From Rheinheimera sp. MM224 (GTDB lineage: Bacteria; Pseudomonadota; Gammaproteobacteria; Enterobacterales; Alteromonadaceae), in assembly GCF_947090785.1 (NCBI RefSeq), contig NZ_OX352320.1, positions 4,329,001 to 4,393,000 of the forward strand: a stretch of 64,000 nucleotides of DNA, read 5' to 3'. Below, in pieces: positions 1-8,643 of this stretch. The position numbers were made by a program, and so were the translations under genes. The notes beneath the pieces are model-generated. The model was not told the DNA's origin, did no database searches, and saw only the letters and a program-made list of their open reading frames with translations. Positions within the stretch are counted from its first letter, which is position 1; each line of letters starts with the position of its first letter.

Positions 1-1881
1 TTGATCAACAGCTTGTTGCAACGCTTGTTCTTGCCCAAGCTCCTGCAGCATTTGCTGGCGCATGGAGTCATTAAAAATCACAAAGCGGTTACGGCCAAAA
101 GACTTGGCCTGATACATAGCTGCATCAGCGTCACGTAATAATTCATCGGCGTTTTGATATTCAGGTTGATAACAGGCAATACCTAAACTGGCGCCTGAAC
201 ATACCTGCTGGCCCTCAAGCATCATCGGCTGACGCAGAGATTCAATCAAACGCTCCGCTACTTCTTCAGCATCTAAGTCGCTTTGAATTTGCCCCAATAA
301 AATGACAAACTCATCGCCACCTAAACGAGCCACTAAATCATGTTCACGCACTGTTTGTTGTAAACGTTGGCTGACTTCGATTAAAAACAAATCACCAATA
401 TGATGGCCTAAGGTGTCATTAATCAGTTTAAAACGGTCTAAATCGATAAATAACAAGGCAAAACGTGGGTTGGCCTCGCGATTCCGATAGGAAAAACGCT
501 GGCGCAATTGCATTAAAAACATCTGACGATTTGCAAGGCCAGTTAAGGCATCATGATTGGCTTCGTGAAACAGTTTTTCTTCGGCTTTTTTCCGCTCTTC
601 CACCTGTAAACGCAAAAACAAATTAGTTTGACGTAATTCGCGGGTACGCTCAAAAATACGTTTTTCCAGCTCTTCATGCTGCTGTTTTTGTTGCTCTGTC
701 GACAGTTTGCGGGAGATAGCTACAGCTATATGCTGCGACACAAAACGTAATAGATTCAGCTCTTGTTCGCTGTAGCTGTAGGTGTTGTCATAACACTGCA
801 GCGCAATCACACCCAGTACCTGTTCACCCACTAACAAAGGCGCACCTAACCAACTGGTAGACATCGCATGATGGCCAAGACTGGATTGCACCCTGTCTAC
901 CACTCCAGTTTTAATTAAATCCAGTAACTGTGTCTGGCTGATTAATTTAGCTTCGCCAGAGCGGATCACATACTCAGTTAAGCCACTTTGCAACGCGCGT
1001 TCTCTGGGCGTTGGCGTGTACTGATCCAGATAGAATGGAAAATGTAAGCGGTCAGCCGCTTCATTTAATAACGCAATGTAGCAGTTATCTGCTTTCATCA
1101 ATTCAGACAAAATCTGGTGCACTTCATGATAAAAACTCATCATGTCAGTGCTTTTAGCTGTCATCTCAGAAATTTTATACAAAGCAGACTGCAGCTGTTC
1201 GGCATTAGTTCGCTCGCGGATTTCTTTTTCCAGCGACTGATTGGTATTGCGTAACTGCTGAGTACGCTCACGTACGGTTTGCTCCAGCAATTCACGACTT
1301 TTCACTCTGTCTATAGCTGTGACCGTATGAATGGCTATATTGCTAATCAGCGCTAAATCATGCTGATTGTAATGGCACTCCGGGTCATAACTTTGAATAG
1401 CCATCACCCCAATAATTTTTTCACCACGGCATAAAGGCACACCTAACCAATACTGACAGGCTGTGCCCTGAGCCGTAATATCGCCTGTTTCAACTAGTCG
1501 CCGGTAGCCATCCTGATCACACAGCAGCGCTTGTTTAGTGCGGGCCACATAACCCGTCAGACCGGAAGCAAAAGCGTCGGAAGGCGCATCTAATAAAACT
1601 TGTTGGTCTTTTTCGTCTGCGAAATATTCCAGCGAAAACTGCTGGTCCTGATCACAAAGCACCACATAAAAATTATCGGCTTTGAGCTGCTGGTTTAATA
1701 AACGGTGAATTGCAGGATAAAACTCGCGCATGTCTTTGATGCCAGAAGCTAATTCTGACAATTTGAGTAAAGCACCTTGAATGATATATGCCTGTTTATA
1801 GCCTGCGGCCAGCTTACGCAAACGGCGCAACTGACTAACCACAAGGTGATGGGCTCTATCCAGAGTTGTTATATCCTTCAA
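1..1881 (-). CDS. Dual-GAF GGDEF diguanylate cyclase (partial, C-terminus off window)
   Basis: The reading frame is open from 1881 to the left edge, 627 codons with no stop. Translation shows two GAF-like sensor domains (about residues 45-180 and 245-365). Each is followed by a charged helix typical of signalling linkers. A GGDEF domain follows, with motif RLGGDEFVIL near residue 518. REHD lies five residues before GGDEF and matches the RxxD inhibitory I-site, so an active, product-inhibited cyclase making c-di-GMP is expected. An in-frame TAA lies three codons upstream of the TTG at 1881, so TTG with a GA-rich SD is the likely start; the next ATG is about 50 codons in. No membrane segment or signal peptide is seen, so it should be cytosolic. 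An EAL domain may follow beyond the edge, which cannot be checked here. Confidence 0.88.
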   Translation of the reverse strand, partial: MKDITTLDRAHHLVVSQLRRLRKLAAGYKQAYIIQGALLKLSELASGIKDMREFYPAIHRLLNQQLKADNFYVVLCDQDQQFSLEYFADEKDQQVLLDAPSDAFASGLTGYVARTKQALLCDQDGYRRLVETGDITAQGTACQYWLGVPLCRGEKIIGVMAIQSYDPECHYNQHDLALISNIAIHTVTAIDRVKSRELLEQTVRERTQQLRNTNQSLEKEIRERTNAEQLQSALYKISEMTAKSTDMMSFYHEVHQILSELMKADNCYIALLNEAADRLHFPFYLDQYTPTPRERALQSGLTEYVIRSGEAKLISQTQLLDLIKTGVVDRVQSSLGHHAMSTSWLGAPLLVGEQVLGVIALQCYDNTYSYSEQELNLLRFVSQHIAVAISRKLSTEQQKQQHEELEKRIFERTRELRQTNLFLRLQVEERKKAEEKLFHEANHDALTGLANRQMFLMQLRQRFSYRNREANPRFALLFIDLDRFKLINDTLGHHIGDLFLIEVSQRLQQTVREHDLVARLGGDEFVILLGQIQSDLDAEEVAERLIESLRQPMMLEGQQVCSGASLGIACYQPEYQNADELLRDADAAMYQAKSFGRNRFVIFNDSMRQQMLQELGQEQALQQAVDQ

Positions 1882-2054
1882 CTTTCTCTCTTATTCTTAT
1901 CTAAGGCAAGGCAACCATAACTGGCTGATGTTTAAGCACCTCTATTATGCACAAAGCTTAACCAGATGGAAGGCAAAATGAGCTGGCTGGTCAGATCTTC
2001 TTATAAGCAATTGAGCTATAAAGATAACAATTAGACCTAAAAAGCATTAGAAAC

Positions 2055-2081
2055 AAAAAACGCTGCCACAGCAGCGTTTTT
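2055..2081 (-). terminator. Intrinsic terminator of the cytochrome c5 gene
   Basis: A 6-bp stem CGCTGC/GCAGCG with a 4-nt loop is flanked by A6 on the left and T5 on the right. It can therefore act in both orientations. It sits 14 bp past the stop of the minus-strand cytochrome gene. Confidence 0.85.
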
Positions 2082-2094
2082 GCTAACAGAAGGT

Positions 2095-2493
2095 TTACAC
2101 GCCTTCAGTCATAAACTTGATAGCGGCTTCAATTTCATCATCAGAACAATCGCCACAAGTACCACGAGGAGGCATAGAACGGATACCTTCAATAGCGTGT
2201 TTCTTCAATACATCCAGACCCTGCGCTAAACGAGGTTTCCAGGCTGCATCACCTTTTTTAGGCGCATCTAAAGCACCAGTACCGTGACATGCAAAACAAG
2301 CGCCCTGATACACTTGCTCGCCAGTGCGTGGACCTTTAGGACCAGTATCAGCTGCGGCCTGTGCACCAGCCAGATAGACCTGACCTACGGGTTCAAGACG
2401 TTTTTTAATTGCTTCGTTGTCTGCTTCCTGTGCAGCAACGTTGGCTATTGCAGCAGTTGTCATCAGCACTAAGGCAAAAGTGAGTTTTTTCAT
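2095..2493 (-). CDS. Cytochrome c5 (monohaem class I c-type cytochrome)
   Basis: This is a 132-residue periplasmic electron carrier. An N-terminal signal peptide (MKKLTFALVL, cleavage after about residue 21) precedes one haem site, CFACH, at residues 66-70. The probable axial Met lies in SMPPRG near residue 107. The CGDCSDDE segment after it carries the extra Cys pair characteristic of the cytochrome c5 family. Such proteins pass electrons to terminal oxidases or other periplasmic acceptors. The gene stands alone between the GGDEF gene and polA and has its own terminator. A TATAAT element on the minus strand at 2533-2538 lies about 40 bp upstream of the ATG and is a likely -10. Confidence 0.92.
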   Translation of the reverse strand: MKKLTFALVLMTTAAIANVAAQEADNEAIKKRLEPVGQVYLAGAQAAADTGPKGPRTGEQVYQGACFACHGTGALDAPKKGDAAWKPRLAQGLDVLKKHAIEGIRSMPPRGTCGDCSDDEIEAAIKFMTEGV

Positions 2494-3049
2494 CTGGATA
2501 ATCCTGTCAATAAGCCATACAAAAGTTAAGGTATTATAACGCCCGGATGCTTCATAGTGGAAGCCCCTGTATTTGTTGGCTTTTAACTTAGCCCATAATC
2601 CAGACTAAGTTGGGTAAAATTTGTAGTCCAAATAGCCTTATAACTGATCAATCTGAAAGACATTTTTTTCAGTTAAAAAAAATTGAAATCAGGACTGTGC
2701 AAAGAAAATCTTTGTGGTAGTCTGTTTCCCCGCTTTGATTGTCTTACGCTGTCGCCTTTTTTGACAGGAAACCAAAGTGAGATAATTTTCCACAAAATGG
2801 AATGATAAGAAAAACAACAAGGGAACCCATAGCATTACCCTTCTTTTTCTTTTAAATACAGCAACTTAACCACTTAGCACCGGACTCTTCACCGAGATTT
2901 TCTGGCTGTTCCCTATTGTATATCCACAAAGTTATCCACAGCTTTTTCGTATAAAAAAGTATCACTGCCACAGAGCAACAACGTAGCTACAGCTGGCTGA
3001 AACAGCCCTGTTGTGGCATGCTTAAGCAAAACATTTAGGGATCCTTATC
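2494..3049. other. 556-bp intergenic region between cytochrome c5 and polA
   Basis: No convincing gene is present. The region is AT-rich and holds the divergent promoters of the cytochrome c5 gene (TATAAT, minus strand, 2533-2538) and of polA. Three DnaA-box-like 9-mers occur on the plus strand, listed separately. No terminator or RNA family was recognised. Confidence 0.6.
2919..2940 (+). promoter_or_regulatory. Two adjacent DnaA-box-like sites upstream of polA
   Basis: TTATCCACA at 2932-2940 is an exact match to the DnaA-box consensus. ATATCCACA at 2920-2928 differs by one base and lies 12 bp away in the same orientation. A third single-mismatch site, TTTTCCACA, lies at 2786-2794. The pair is about 110 bp upstream of the polA start codon. 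The matches are direct; DnaA binding is inferred. Confidence 0.5.
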
Positions 3050-5827
3050 ATGGTTGTTATACCGGACAATCCTCTTATTCTGGTCGACGGTTCTTCTTAT
3101 TTATTTCGTGCTTATCATTCGCCACCACACCTGACCAATTCCAAAGGGGAAGCGACCGGCGCTATTTATGGTGTGGTCAACATGCTGAAAAGTTTGTTAC
3201 GCCAATACAAGCCCAGCCAGATGGTTGTGGTATTTGACGCCAAAGGCCCTACTTTCCGTAATGAAATGTACAGCGAATATAAAGCGCATCGTCCGCCAAT
3301 GCCGGATGATTTACGTAGCCAGATAGCACCTTTACACCAAATCATTGAGGCTATGGGTTTACCGCTGATCTGTATCAGTGGCGTTGAAGCAGACGATGTC
3401 ATCGGTACTTTGGCAGTGCAGGCCAGCCAACAAGGCCGTCATGTGTTGATATCCACAGGTGACAAAGATATGGCACAGTTGGTTGATCAACATGTCACCT
3501 TAATTAACACCATGACGGATACCATTCTGGACCCTGCGGGAGTTGCAGAAAAGTTTGGTGTAGGGCCAGAGCTGATTGTCGACTATTTAGCCTTGATGGG
3601 CGATAAAGCCGACAACATACCGGGTTTGCCAGGTGTAGGTGAAAAAACTGCCATGGCTTTGCTGCAAGGTATTGGTTCGATAGAGAAGCTATACCAGCAG
3701 TTGGATCAGATAGCAGCGTTGAACTTCCGTGGCAGCAAAACCATAGCAGCCAAAATGGAAGAATTTAAAGATCAGCTGACTTTGTCTTATCAACTCGCCA
3801 CCATCAAAACCGATGTCGAATTGTCGCTTAAGCCAGACAGTCTGGATATCAAAACACCGGATCAGACTAAACTGGCCGAGCTGTTTGCAGCTTGTGAATT
3901 CAGACGCTGGTTAAGTGAAGTTTTAGCAGGCAAAGATACTGCAACAGCAGTAGCGACAGAAGCGGCAAAAACTAATGAGGAGCACACAGCGGAAATCCCT
4001 GCCAGCGGCATTGATACCAGCAGCTACCCATGCATTTTAACCGAAGCTGATTTTCTGCAGCTGTTAAAACGATTGCCAGAAGTGGAACTGGTGGCTTTTG
4101 ATACCGAAACCACCAGTCTGGATTATATGCAGGCCGATGTGGTGGGTATTTCTCTGGCTTTAGCAGCCGGTGACGCTTGTTATATCCCACTGGCACATGA
4201 CTATGTCGGCGCACCTGAACAGCTGAATCGTGACTGGGTGTTAGCTCAGTTGAAGGACTGGCTGGAAGATGAAAGCAAAGCCAAAGTAGGACAGAACCTG
4301 AAGTACGATCAAAGTGTACTGGCGCGCCATGGTATAACGCTGCGCGGTATTCGCTTTGACACCATGCTCGAGTCTTACATTGTAAATAGCGTTGCCTCCC
4401 GCCACGATATGGACTCCTTGTCACTGAAGTACCTTGGCCATAAAACCATAGGCTTTGAAGACATCGCAGGCAAAGGTGCTAAACAAATCACCTTTAACCA
4501 AATTGCGCTAGAACAAGCTTCGCCTTATGCAGCAGAAGATGCTGATGTGACTTTGCGGTTACACCAAACCTTATGGCCGATGCTTGCGCAACATTCAGGC
4601 TTGCAGAAAGTATTCCGTGATATCGAAATGCCATTGGTGCCAATTTTGTCCAAAATGGAACGCACTGGGGTAAAAATTGATGGCAAGCTGCTGGCGCAAC
4701 AAAGTCTGGATTTAGCTAAACGTATAGGCGAGATAGAGCAGGAAGCTTATCAGATGGCGGGTAAAGAATTTAACCTGTCATCTCCTAAGCAGTTGCAGGA
4801 AATCTTATTTGAACAGATGGGTTTACCTGTACTGAAAAAAACACCCACAGGCACACCGTCCACAGCGGAAGAAGTATTAGCCGAGTTAGCGCTTGATTAT
4901 GAGTTTCCAAAACTTATTACGGAACACCGGGGTTTAAGTAAGCTTAAATCTACCTACACCGACAAACTGCCTTTATCGGTTAATCCGGTAACAGGCCGGG
5001 TGCATACGTCCTATCACCAGGCGGTTGCCGCCACAGGCCGCTTAAGCTCCACTGAGCCTAACCTGCAAAATATTCCGATCCGCAGTGAAGAAGGTCGCCG
5101 TATTCGTCAGGCTTTTATTGCTGAAGCGGGTAAAACCATACTGGCAATCGACTATTCACAAATTGAACTACGCATCATGGCGCACTTATCACGTGACCCT
5201 GCTCTGCTCAAAGCTTTTGCTCAAGGCAAAGATATCCATAGAGCTACAGCAGCTGAAGTCTTTGGTGTAGAGCTGGACCAGGTCAGTTCAGAACAACGTC
5301 GCCGCGCTAAAGCGGTGAACTTCGGCCTTATTTATGGCATGTCCGCTTTTGGTTTGGCGCGCCAGTTAGGCATCAGTCGAGGGGAAGCACAGCAGTACGT
5401 TGATCTGTACTTCGAACGTTTCCCGGGCGTATTGGATTATATGGAGCGCACACGCACTCAGGCGCACGAGCAAGGTTATGTTGAAACTCTGTTTGGTCGT
5501 CGTTTGTACCTACCTGAAATTAATGCCAAAAACATGGCCCGGAAAAAAGGTGCTGAACGTGCGGCCATCAATGCTCCTATGCAGGGCACTGCAGCCGACA
5601 TTATTAAAATGGCCATGATTAAAGTATCAGCCTGGCAGGACAAACAGCCTGAGGGTGTAGTTGCAATGATTATGCAGGTACACGATGAACTGGTGTTTGA
5701 ATTGAAAACTGAAGAGCTGGAACGGGTAAGCCGGGAACTGGTCGAAATCATGCAATCAGCGGCGTCACTGGACGTGCCATTGCTGGCAGAAGCTGGCTTT
5801 GGTCCAAACTGGGATCAGGCCCATTAA
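3050..5827 (+). CDS. polA: DNA polymerase I
   Basis: The 925-residue protein fills RNA-primer gaps and acts in excision repair. All three modules are present. The 5' nuclease (about residues 5-290) has [12 protein letters not shown] and EADDVIGT. The 3'-5' proofreading domain (about 330-520) has the acidic pair DTE near 350 and YAAEDADVT near 495. The polymerase domain has [12 protein letters not shown] near 700, the [14 protein letters not shown] finger helix near 750 and VHDELVFE near 878. The proofreading acidic residues appear intact, as in E. coli PolI (928 residues). The ATG at 3050 follows an AGGGA SD and gives a natural N-terminus. The downstream neighbours spf and engB match the E. 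coli polA neighbourhood. DnaA-like boxes upstream may regulate it. Confidence 0.98.
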   Translation: MVVIPDNPLILVDGSSYLFRAYHSPPHLTNSKGEATGAIYGVVNMLKSLLRQYKPSQMVVVFDAKGPTFRNEMYSEYKAHRPPMPDDLRSQIAPLHQIIEAMGLPLICISGVEADDVIGTLAVQASQQGRHVLISTGDKDMAQLVDQHVTLINTMTDTILDPAGVAEKFGVGPELIVDYLALMGDKADNIPGLPGVGEKTAMALLQGIGSIEKLYQQLDQIAALNFRGSKTIAAKMEEFKDQLTLSYQLATIKTDVELSLKPDSLDIKTPDQTKLAELFAACEFRRWLSEVLAGKDTATAVATEAAKTNEEHTAEIPASGIDTSSYPCILTEADFLQLLKRLPEVELVAFDTETTSLDYMQADVVGISLALAAGDACYIPLAHDYVGAPEQLNRDWVLAQLKDWLEDESKAKVGQNLKYDQSVLARHGITLRGIRFDTMLESYIVNSVASRHDMDSLSLKYLGHKTIGFEDIAGKGAKQITFNQIALEQASPYAAEDADVTLRLHQTLWPMLAQHSGLQKVFRDIEMPLVPILSKMERTGVKIDGKLLAQQSLDLAKRIGEIEQEAYQMAGKEFNLSSPKQLQEILFEQMGLPVLKKTPTGTPSTAEEVLAELALDYEFPKLITEHRGLSKLKSTYTDKLPLSVNPVTGRVHTSYHQAVAATGRLSSTEPNLQNIPIRSEEGRRIRQAFIAEAGKTILAIDYSQIELRIMAHLSRDPALLKAFAQGKDIHRATAAEVFGVELDQVSSEQRRRAKAVNFGLIYGMSAFGLARQLGISRGEAQQYVDLYFERFPGVLDYMERTRTQAHEQGYVETLFGRRLYLPEINAKNMARKKGAERAAINAPMQGTAADIIKMAMIKVSAWQDKQPEGVVAMIMQVHDELVFELKTEELERVSRELVEIMQSAASLDVPLLAEAGFGPNWDQAH

Positions 5828-5911
5828 AAAAATGGAAAAAGGCTGAACTTAGTAAAAAACCTTCAGTCTTACTAAGTGTGTAAATGCCCATTCCTGGTAG
5901 TTTGATTTTTC

Positions 5912-5936
5912 GCCCCAACTTGTTTGGGGCTTTTTT
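5912..5936 (+). terminator. Intrinsic terminator downstream of polA
   Basis: The 7-bp stem GCCCCAA/TTGGGGC (5912-5918 and 5924-5930) has a 5-nt loop and is followed by T6. It is about 85 bp past the polA stop codon. Confidence 0.88.
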
Positions 5937-6130
5937 ATCGAGAGCTTTCACTTTCGTCCCTCATCGCTTCGCTCCGATGCGAAACATCGATGAATCGGAT
6001 CCCCCGCGATTTCGACCAGATCTGTATAATTTATAGACGAAAAATGTAATTCAAACTGGTAATTAAGCTACATTTTTTCAGATTAATGAACGTTTTACTA
6101 AATATTTGTAGTTTAATTACAGCTCTTCAC

Positions 6131-6158
6131 TTGCATTTTTAATCAACACTTGTAGAAT
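6131..6158 (+). promoter_or_regulatory. Promoter of Spot 42 RNA
   Basis: The -35 TTGCAT (6131-6136) and -10 TAGAAT (6153-6158) are 16 bp apart. The -10 lies 7 bp before the G at 6166 that corresponds to the known Spot 42 5' end. In E. coli this promoter is repressed by CRP-cAMP; no clear full CRP palindrome was seen here. Confidence 0.65.
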
Positions 6159-6165
6159 CAATTTC

Positions 6166-6284
6166 GTAGGGTACAGAGGTAAGATGTTCTATCTTTCAGC
6201 ACTAATCAGCTTAATCGCTTATTTAGTGGCCAGAAAGAAAGGCTTATTTAGCCGCCCCACTGCTTGCAGTGGGGCGTTTTTTTT
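6166..6284 (+). ncRNA. spf: Spot 42 small RNA
   Basis: The 5' part (GTAGGGTACAGAGGTAAGAT and the following TGTTCTATCTTTCAG, 6166-6200) is nearly identical to E. coli Spot 42. The 3' end is a GCCCCACTG/CAGTGGGGC hairpin followed by T8, the Hfq-binding terminator. Only the middle differs. Length is about 119 nt against 109 in E. coli. The position directly after polA and before engB is conserved. In enterobacteria Spot 42 base-pairs with mRNAs of carbon-utilisation genes (galK is the classic target) as part of catabolite control. Targets in this organism are not known. Confidence 0.95.
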
Positions 6285-6357
6285 GTCTGTCGATCAGAAA
6301 ATCTGAAATAAAACTAGATTTTTTAGAGCAAATACTTCAAACATTCATAATTCTATG

Positions 6358-6470
6358 TATAATAGCTGTGTCTTGTTAATCCAAGACACCCTGTTGATTT
6401 GAAATTATTGAATAGCTTCTCCCCGTTTGCTATGACCGGCCTCCTCAAAAAGGGCCGGTTTTCTTTTTTC
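6358..6470 (+). ncRNA. Candidate second small RNA downstream of Spot 42
   Basis: A perfect TATAAT at 6358-6363, with a weak TTCAAA -35 at 6336-6341 (16-bp spacing), would start transcription near 6370. The transcript would open with an 8-bp hairpin GTGTCTTG/CAAGACAC (6368-6375 and 6382-6389). A mostly unpaired stretch containing CTTCTCCCC follows, a possible seed against SD-like sequences. It would end at an ACCGGCC/GGCCGGT stem (6435-6441 and 6453-6459) with a T-rich tail. No ORF fits. The predicted length is about 100 nt. I recognise no family. The element could instead be a second terminator plus chance promoter, but the promoter-hairpin-terminator layout is complete. Confidence 0.5.
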
Positions 6471-6592
6471 TGACCAAGCAAAAATGTTCAACATTACCCA
6501 ATTCCAGCTGACTAGCTAGGGTGCTGCTTATTGTGCGCGCTGATTTTTATGAAAAAAATGATTGAGGCCTAAGAGAGCCAGAAATAGTACGA

Positions 6593-6625
6593 ATAAAAAA
6601 AGCAGAGACCATGCTCTGCTTTTCT
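6593..6625 (-). terminator. Bidirectional intrinsic terminator between the sRNA region and engB
   Basis: The stem AGCAGAG/CTCTGCT (6601-6607 and 6614-6620) is preceded by A6 and followed by T4. It serves the minus-strand engB gene ending at 6648 and can also stop plus-strand transcription. Confidence 0.82.
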
Positions 6626-6647
6626 CAATTTTAGATTTGGTAAAAAC

Positions 6648-7262
6648 TTATTCTTGTTCTGCGCTGTACCATTGGTCCAGTTTTTGTTCTAACTCAGACA
6701 AACCCAATTTAGTCAGCGAGCTAAATACCTGAACTGTGACATCACCCATAAAAGCCATAGAAGCTTCGGTCACTTCCAACAGCACTTTTTTACGTGGTCC
6801 AGGACTTAATTTATCGGCTTTGGTCAGCAGCAATAAGACCTGCAAATCACTTTGCACTGCCCAATGGATTAAATCCTGATCCAAATCTTTTAGCGGATGA
6901 CGAATATCCATTAAAATCACTATGCCTTTTAAGCTTTCGCGTTTCATCAGATATTCACTCAGGGCTTTTTGCCATTTTTCTTTGACGGCTAAAGGCACTT
7001 TGGCAAATCCATAGCCAGGTAAATCGATCAGGCGCTGATTCTCAGCTAAAGCAAAAGTATTAATTAACTGAGTACGACCTGGTGTTTTACTGGTACGGGC
7101 TAAACCATTTTGCCGCGTCAGCGTATTTAATGCACTGGACTTGCCGGCGTTAGAACGACCAGCAAAGGCAACTTCGATACCTGTATCTGCGGGCAGAGCC
7201 TTAATATCAGGGGCACTGGTCAGAAAAGTTGCTTTCTGATAATTGATGATCGCTTTGTACAC
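6648..7262 (-). CDS. engB: Ribosome biogenesis GTPase EngB (YsxC/YihA)
   Basis: The 204-residue protein is a TRAFAC-class GTPase needed for late assembly of the 50S subunit. Visible motifs are the P-loop GRSNAGKSS near residue 35, the T-containing switch [10 protein letters not shown]3 [10 protein letters not shown] near 80 and G4 TKADK near 147. It has the single compact GTPase domain usual for the family. The start is a GTG at 7262 preceded by GGAG, giving [11 protein letters not shown]. The gene stands alone on the minus strand, convergent with the spf region, as in E. coli. Confidence 0.96.
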   Translation of the reverse strand: MYKAIINYQKATFLTSAPDIKALPADTGIEVAFAGRSNAGKSSALNTLTRQNGLARTSKTPGRTQLINTFALAENQRLIDLPGYGFAKVPLAVKEKWQKALSEYLMKRESLKGIVILMDIRHPLKDLDQDLIHWAVQSDLQVLLLLTKADKLSPGPRKKVLLEVTEASMAFMGDVTVQVFSSLTKLGLSELEQKLDQWYSAEQE

Positions 7263-7443
7263 TGTCAGCTCCGGCTGTAAATTTGGCTATAGTGTAACGG
7301 ATCCTGAAGATCCACAGAAGCTTTACTGTGATTTATGGGATTCTATCTGTGCAAGATTCGTGTAAAATAGACATAAAATATAGGGTTATTCAACTTGGTT
7401 GCCAGATTACTGGCGGTTCAACGCGGACAGAGACGGAAAAAAA

Positions 7444-8070
7444 ATGAAAAAATTCGCACTTCCACTCACGCTCTTTTTAGGGTTAATCAGTTCAGTTTAT
7501 GCAGCCGATGGGGATGCAGAAGCTGGTAAAGCTAAATCCGTGACTTGTGCTGCCTGCCATGGCATGGACGGGAATAGCCCAACAGATTTATATCCGAAAA
7601 TTGCTGGTCAACATGCTGGTTATATTTTTAAGCAATTAAAAGAGTTTCAATTAGGTAGCAAAACCGGTGGTAAAGAAGGCCGTAACAATGCTGTGATGGC
7701 AGGTATGGTTGCTGCTTTATCCGAACAGGATATGAAAGACCTGGCTGCTTATTACTCCAGCCAAACCATGAAAGAAGGCAGCACGCCGGAAGATGTGGTA
7801 GCTAAAGGTGAAAAGTTATTCCGTGGCGGAGATCTGGAGCGTGGAATAGCCGCTTGTATCGCTTGTCACGGCCCACGTGGTGTAGGTCACAGCCTGGCTG
7901 GTTTTCCTAAAATTTCATTCCAGCACGCGGCTTATATTAAAACTCAGCTGGAGTCTTTCCGTAATGGTTCACGCGCCAACGACATGAATGGCATGATGCG
8001 TGACGTTGCGAAGAAGCTGACGGATGAAGATATCGAGATACTGTCTAAGTACGTTGGCGGTTTACACTAA
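7444..8070 (+). CDS. Cytochrome c4 (periplasmic dihaem cytochrome)
   Basis: The start is placed at the ATG at 7444, after a GACGGA SD. That begins a clean signal peptide (MKKFALPLTLFLG, cleavage after YAAD-like residues 18-20) and gives a 208-residue precursor. A 15-codon upstream extension in the same frame is rejected because it would bury the signal peptide. Two homologous c-type domains are seen, with CAACH near residues 35-39 and CIACH near 138-142, each followed by PKI and a downstream Met (MAGM, MNGMM). Cytochrome c4 carries electrons to cbb3-type and related oxidases. The gene is followed by a strong terminator and divergently transcribed from engB. Confidence 0.94.
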   Translation: MKKFALPLTLFLGLISSVYAADGDAEAGKAKSVTCAACHGMDGNSPTDLYPKIAGQHAGYIFKQLKEFQLGSKTGGKEGRNNAVMAGMVAALSEQDMKDLAAYYSSQTMKEGSTPEDVVAKGEKLFRGGDLERGIAACIACHGPRGVGHSLAGFPKISFQHAAYIKTQLESFRNGSRANDMNGMMRDVAKKLTDEDIEILSKYVGGLH

Positions 8071-8093
8071 CAGCTGTTTTTTACTCTGCATAA

Positions 8094-8119
8094 AACCAGG
8101 CGTCATGCCTGGTTTTTTT
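8094..8119 (+). terminator. Intrinsic terminator of the cytochrome c4 gene
   Basis: The 8-bp stem AACCAGGC/GCCTGGTT (8094-8101 and 8107-8114) has a 5-nt loop and ends in T7. It lies 23 bp past the stop codon. Confidence 0.92.
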
Positions 8120-8169
8120 ATCTGCGCTTGATGCTCCCCGACAATCAACCTACTGACTTAGATCCTATT

Positions 8170-8209
8170 TGTGAGATATATCTCACAGCATTGTAAGACA
8201 TGACTCACA
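8170..8209 (+). promoter_or_regulatory. Tandem GacA/UvrY-type binding sites
   Basis: TGTGAGATATATCTCACA (8170-8187) is a perfect 18-bp palindrome. TGTAAGACATGACTCACA (8192-8209) follows after 4 bp. Both fit the TGTAAG-N6-CTTACA architecture bound by the GacA/UvrY/VarA response regulators upstream of csrB/rsmZ-type RNA genes. They lie about 60-100 bp upstream of the proposed start of the Csr RNA. The sites are seen directly; the regulator is inferred from the family. Confidence 0.75.
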
Positions 8210-8304
8210 CCATTAAAAAGTCACGAAACAACAACCTAACCAATTGATTTATAATCACATTACAAAAAAGTTCAATTTTTTTGTATTTTTTTTATACCGT
8301 TGTA

Positions 8305-8630
8305 TTGCCATTCTGAAAAATCGGAGTAGATTTAAGTCCGTTACATTTAGTAACGTTAAAAAACACGGAAAGCAGGCACGGAAAGCAGCAGTGCATCGGT
8401 ACGTTTTTTCAGCATCAAGATGATGACAATGTGTATTTTACACAGCGCAAGGAAGGACCATTAAGTATCAGGACGATCGCGAATAATTATTCTCATAGGG
8501 AATTTGCGTAAAAATATAGGGAATTTGTGCAGACAGGGTGTTGAACTCCCGTCAGGACGACTTAAAGCAGATTATGTGTCGCACTAGACACCTTATATAG
8601 AGGGCGGTAACATCTTACACCGCCCTTTTT
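8305..8630 (+). ncRNA. CsrB/CsrC-like CsrA-sequestering RNA
   Basis: There is no ORF here, but nine GGA motifs occur at 8323, 8367, 8380, 8451, 8455, 8471, 8499, 8520 and 8555. They include two copies of TCAGGACGA, close to the CsrA-binding consensus, and a repeated TAGGGAATTTG (8496 and 8517). The 3' end is a GGGCGGT/ACCGCCC terminator (8602-8625) with T5. The 5' end is uncertain: TATACC at 8293-8298 with TTCAAT 16 bp upstream suggests about 8305, and TATAAT at 8250-8255 would give about 8262. GacA-type sites lie upstream. The position before yihI matches csrC in E. coli. Such RNAs titrate the translational regulator CsrA, which commonly affects motility, biofilm and carbon flow. Confidence 0.82.
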
Positions 8631-8643
8631 ATTTATCCTCACC

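Noticed and set aside
3972..4424. 150-codon minus-strand ORF inside polA
   Set aside because: Overlaps conserved polA coding sequence and shows no recognisable domain.
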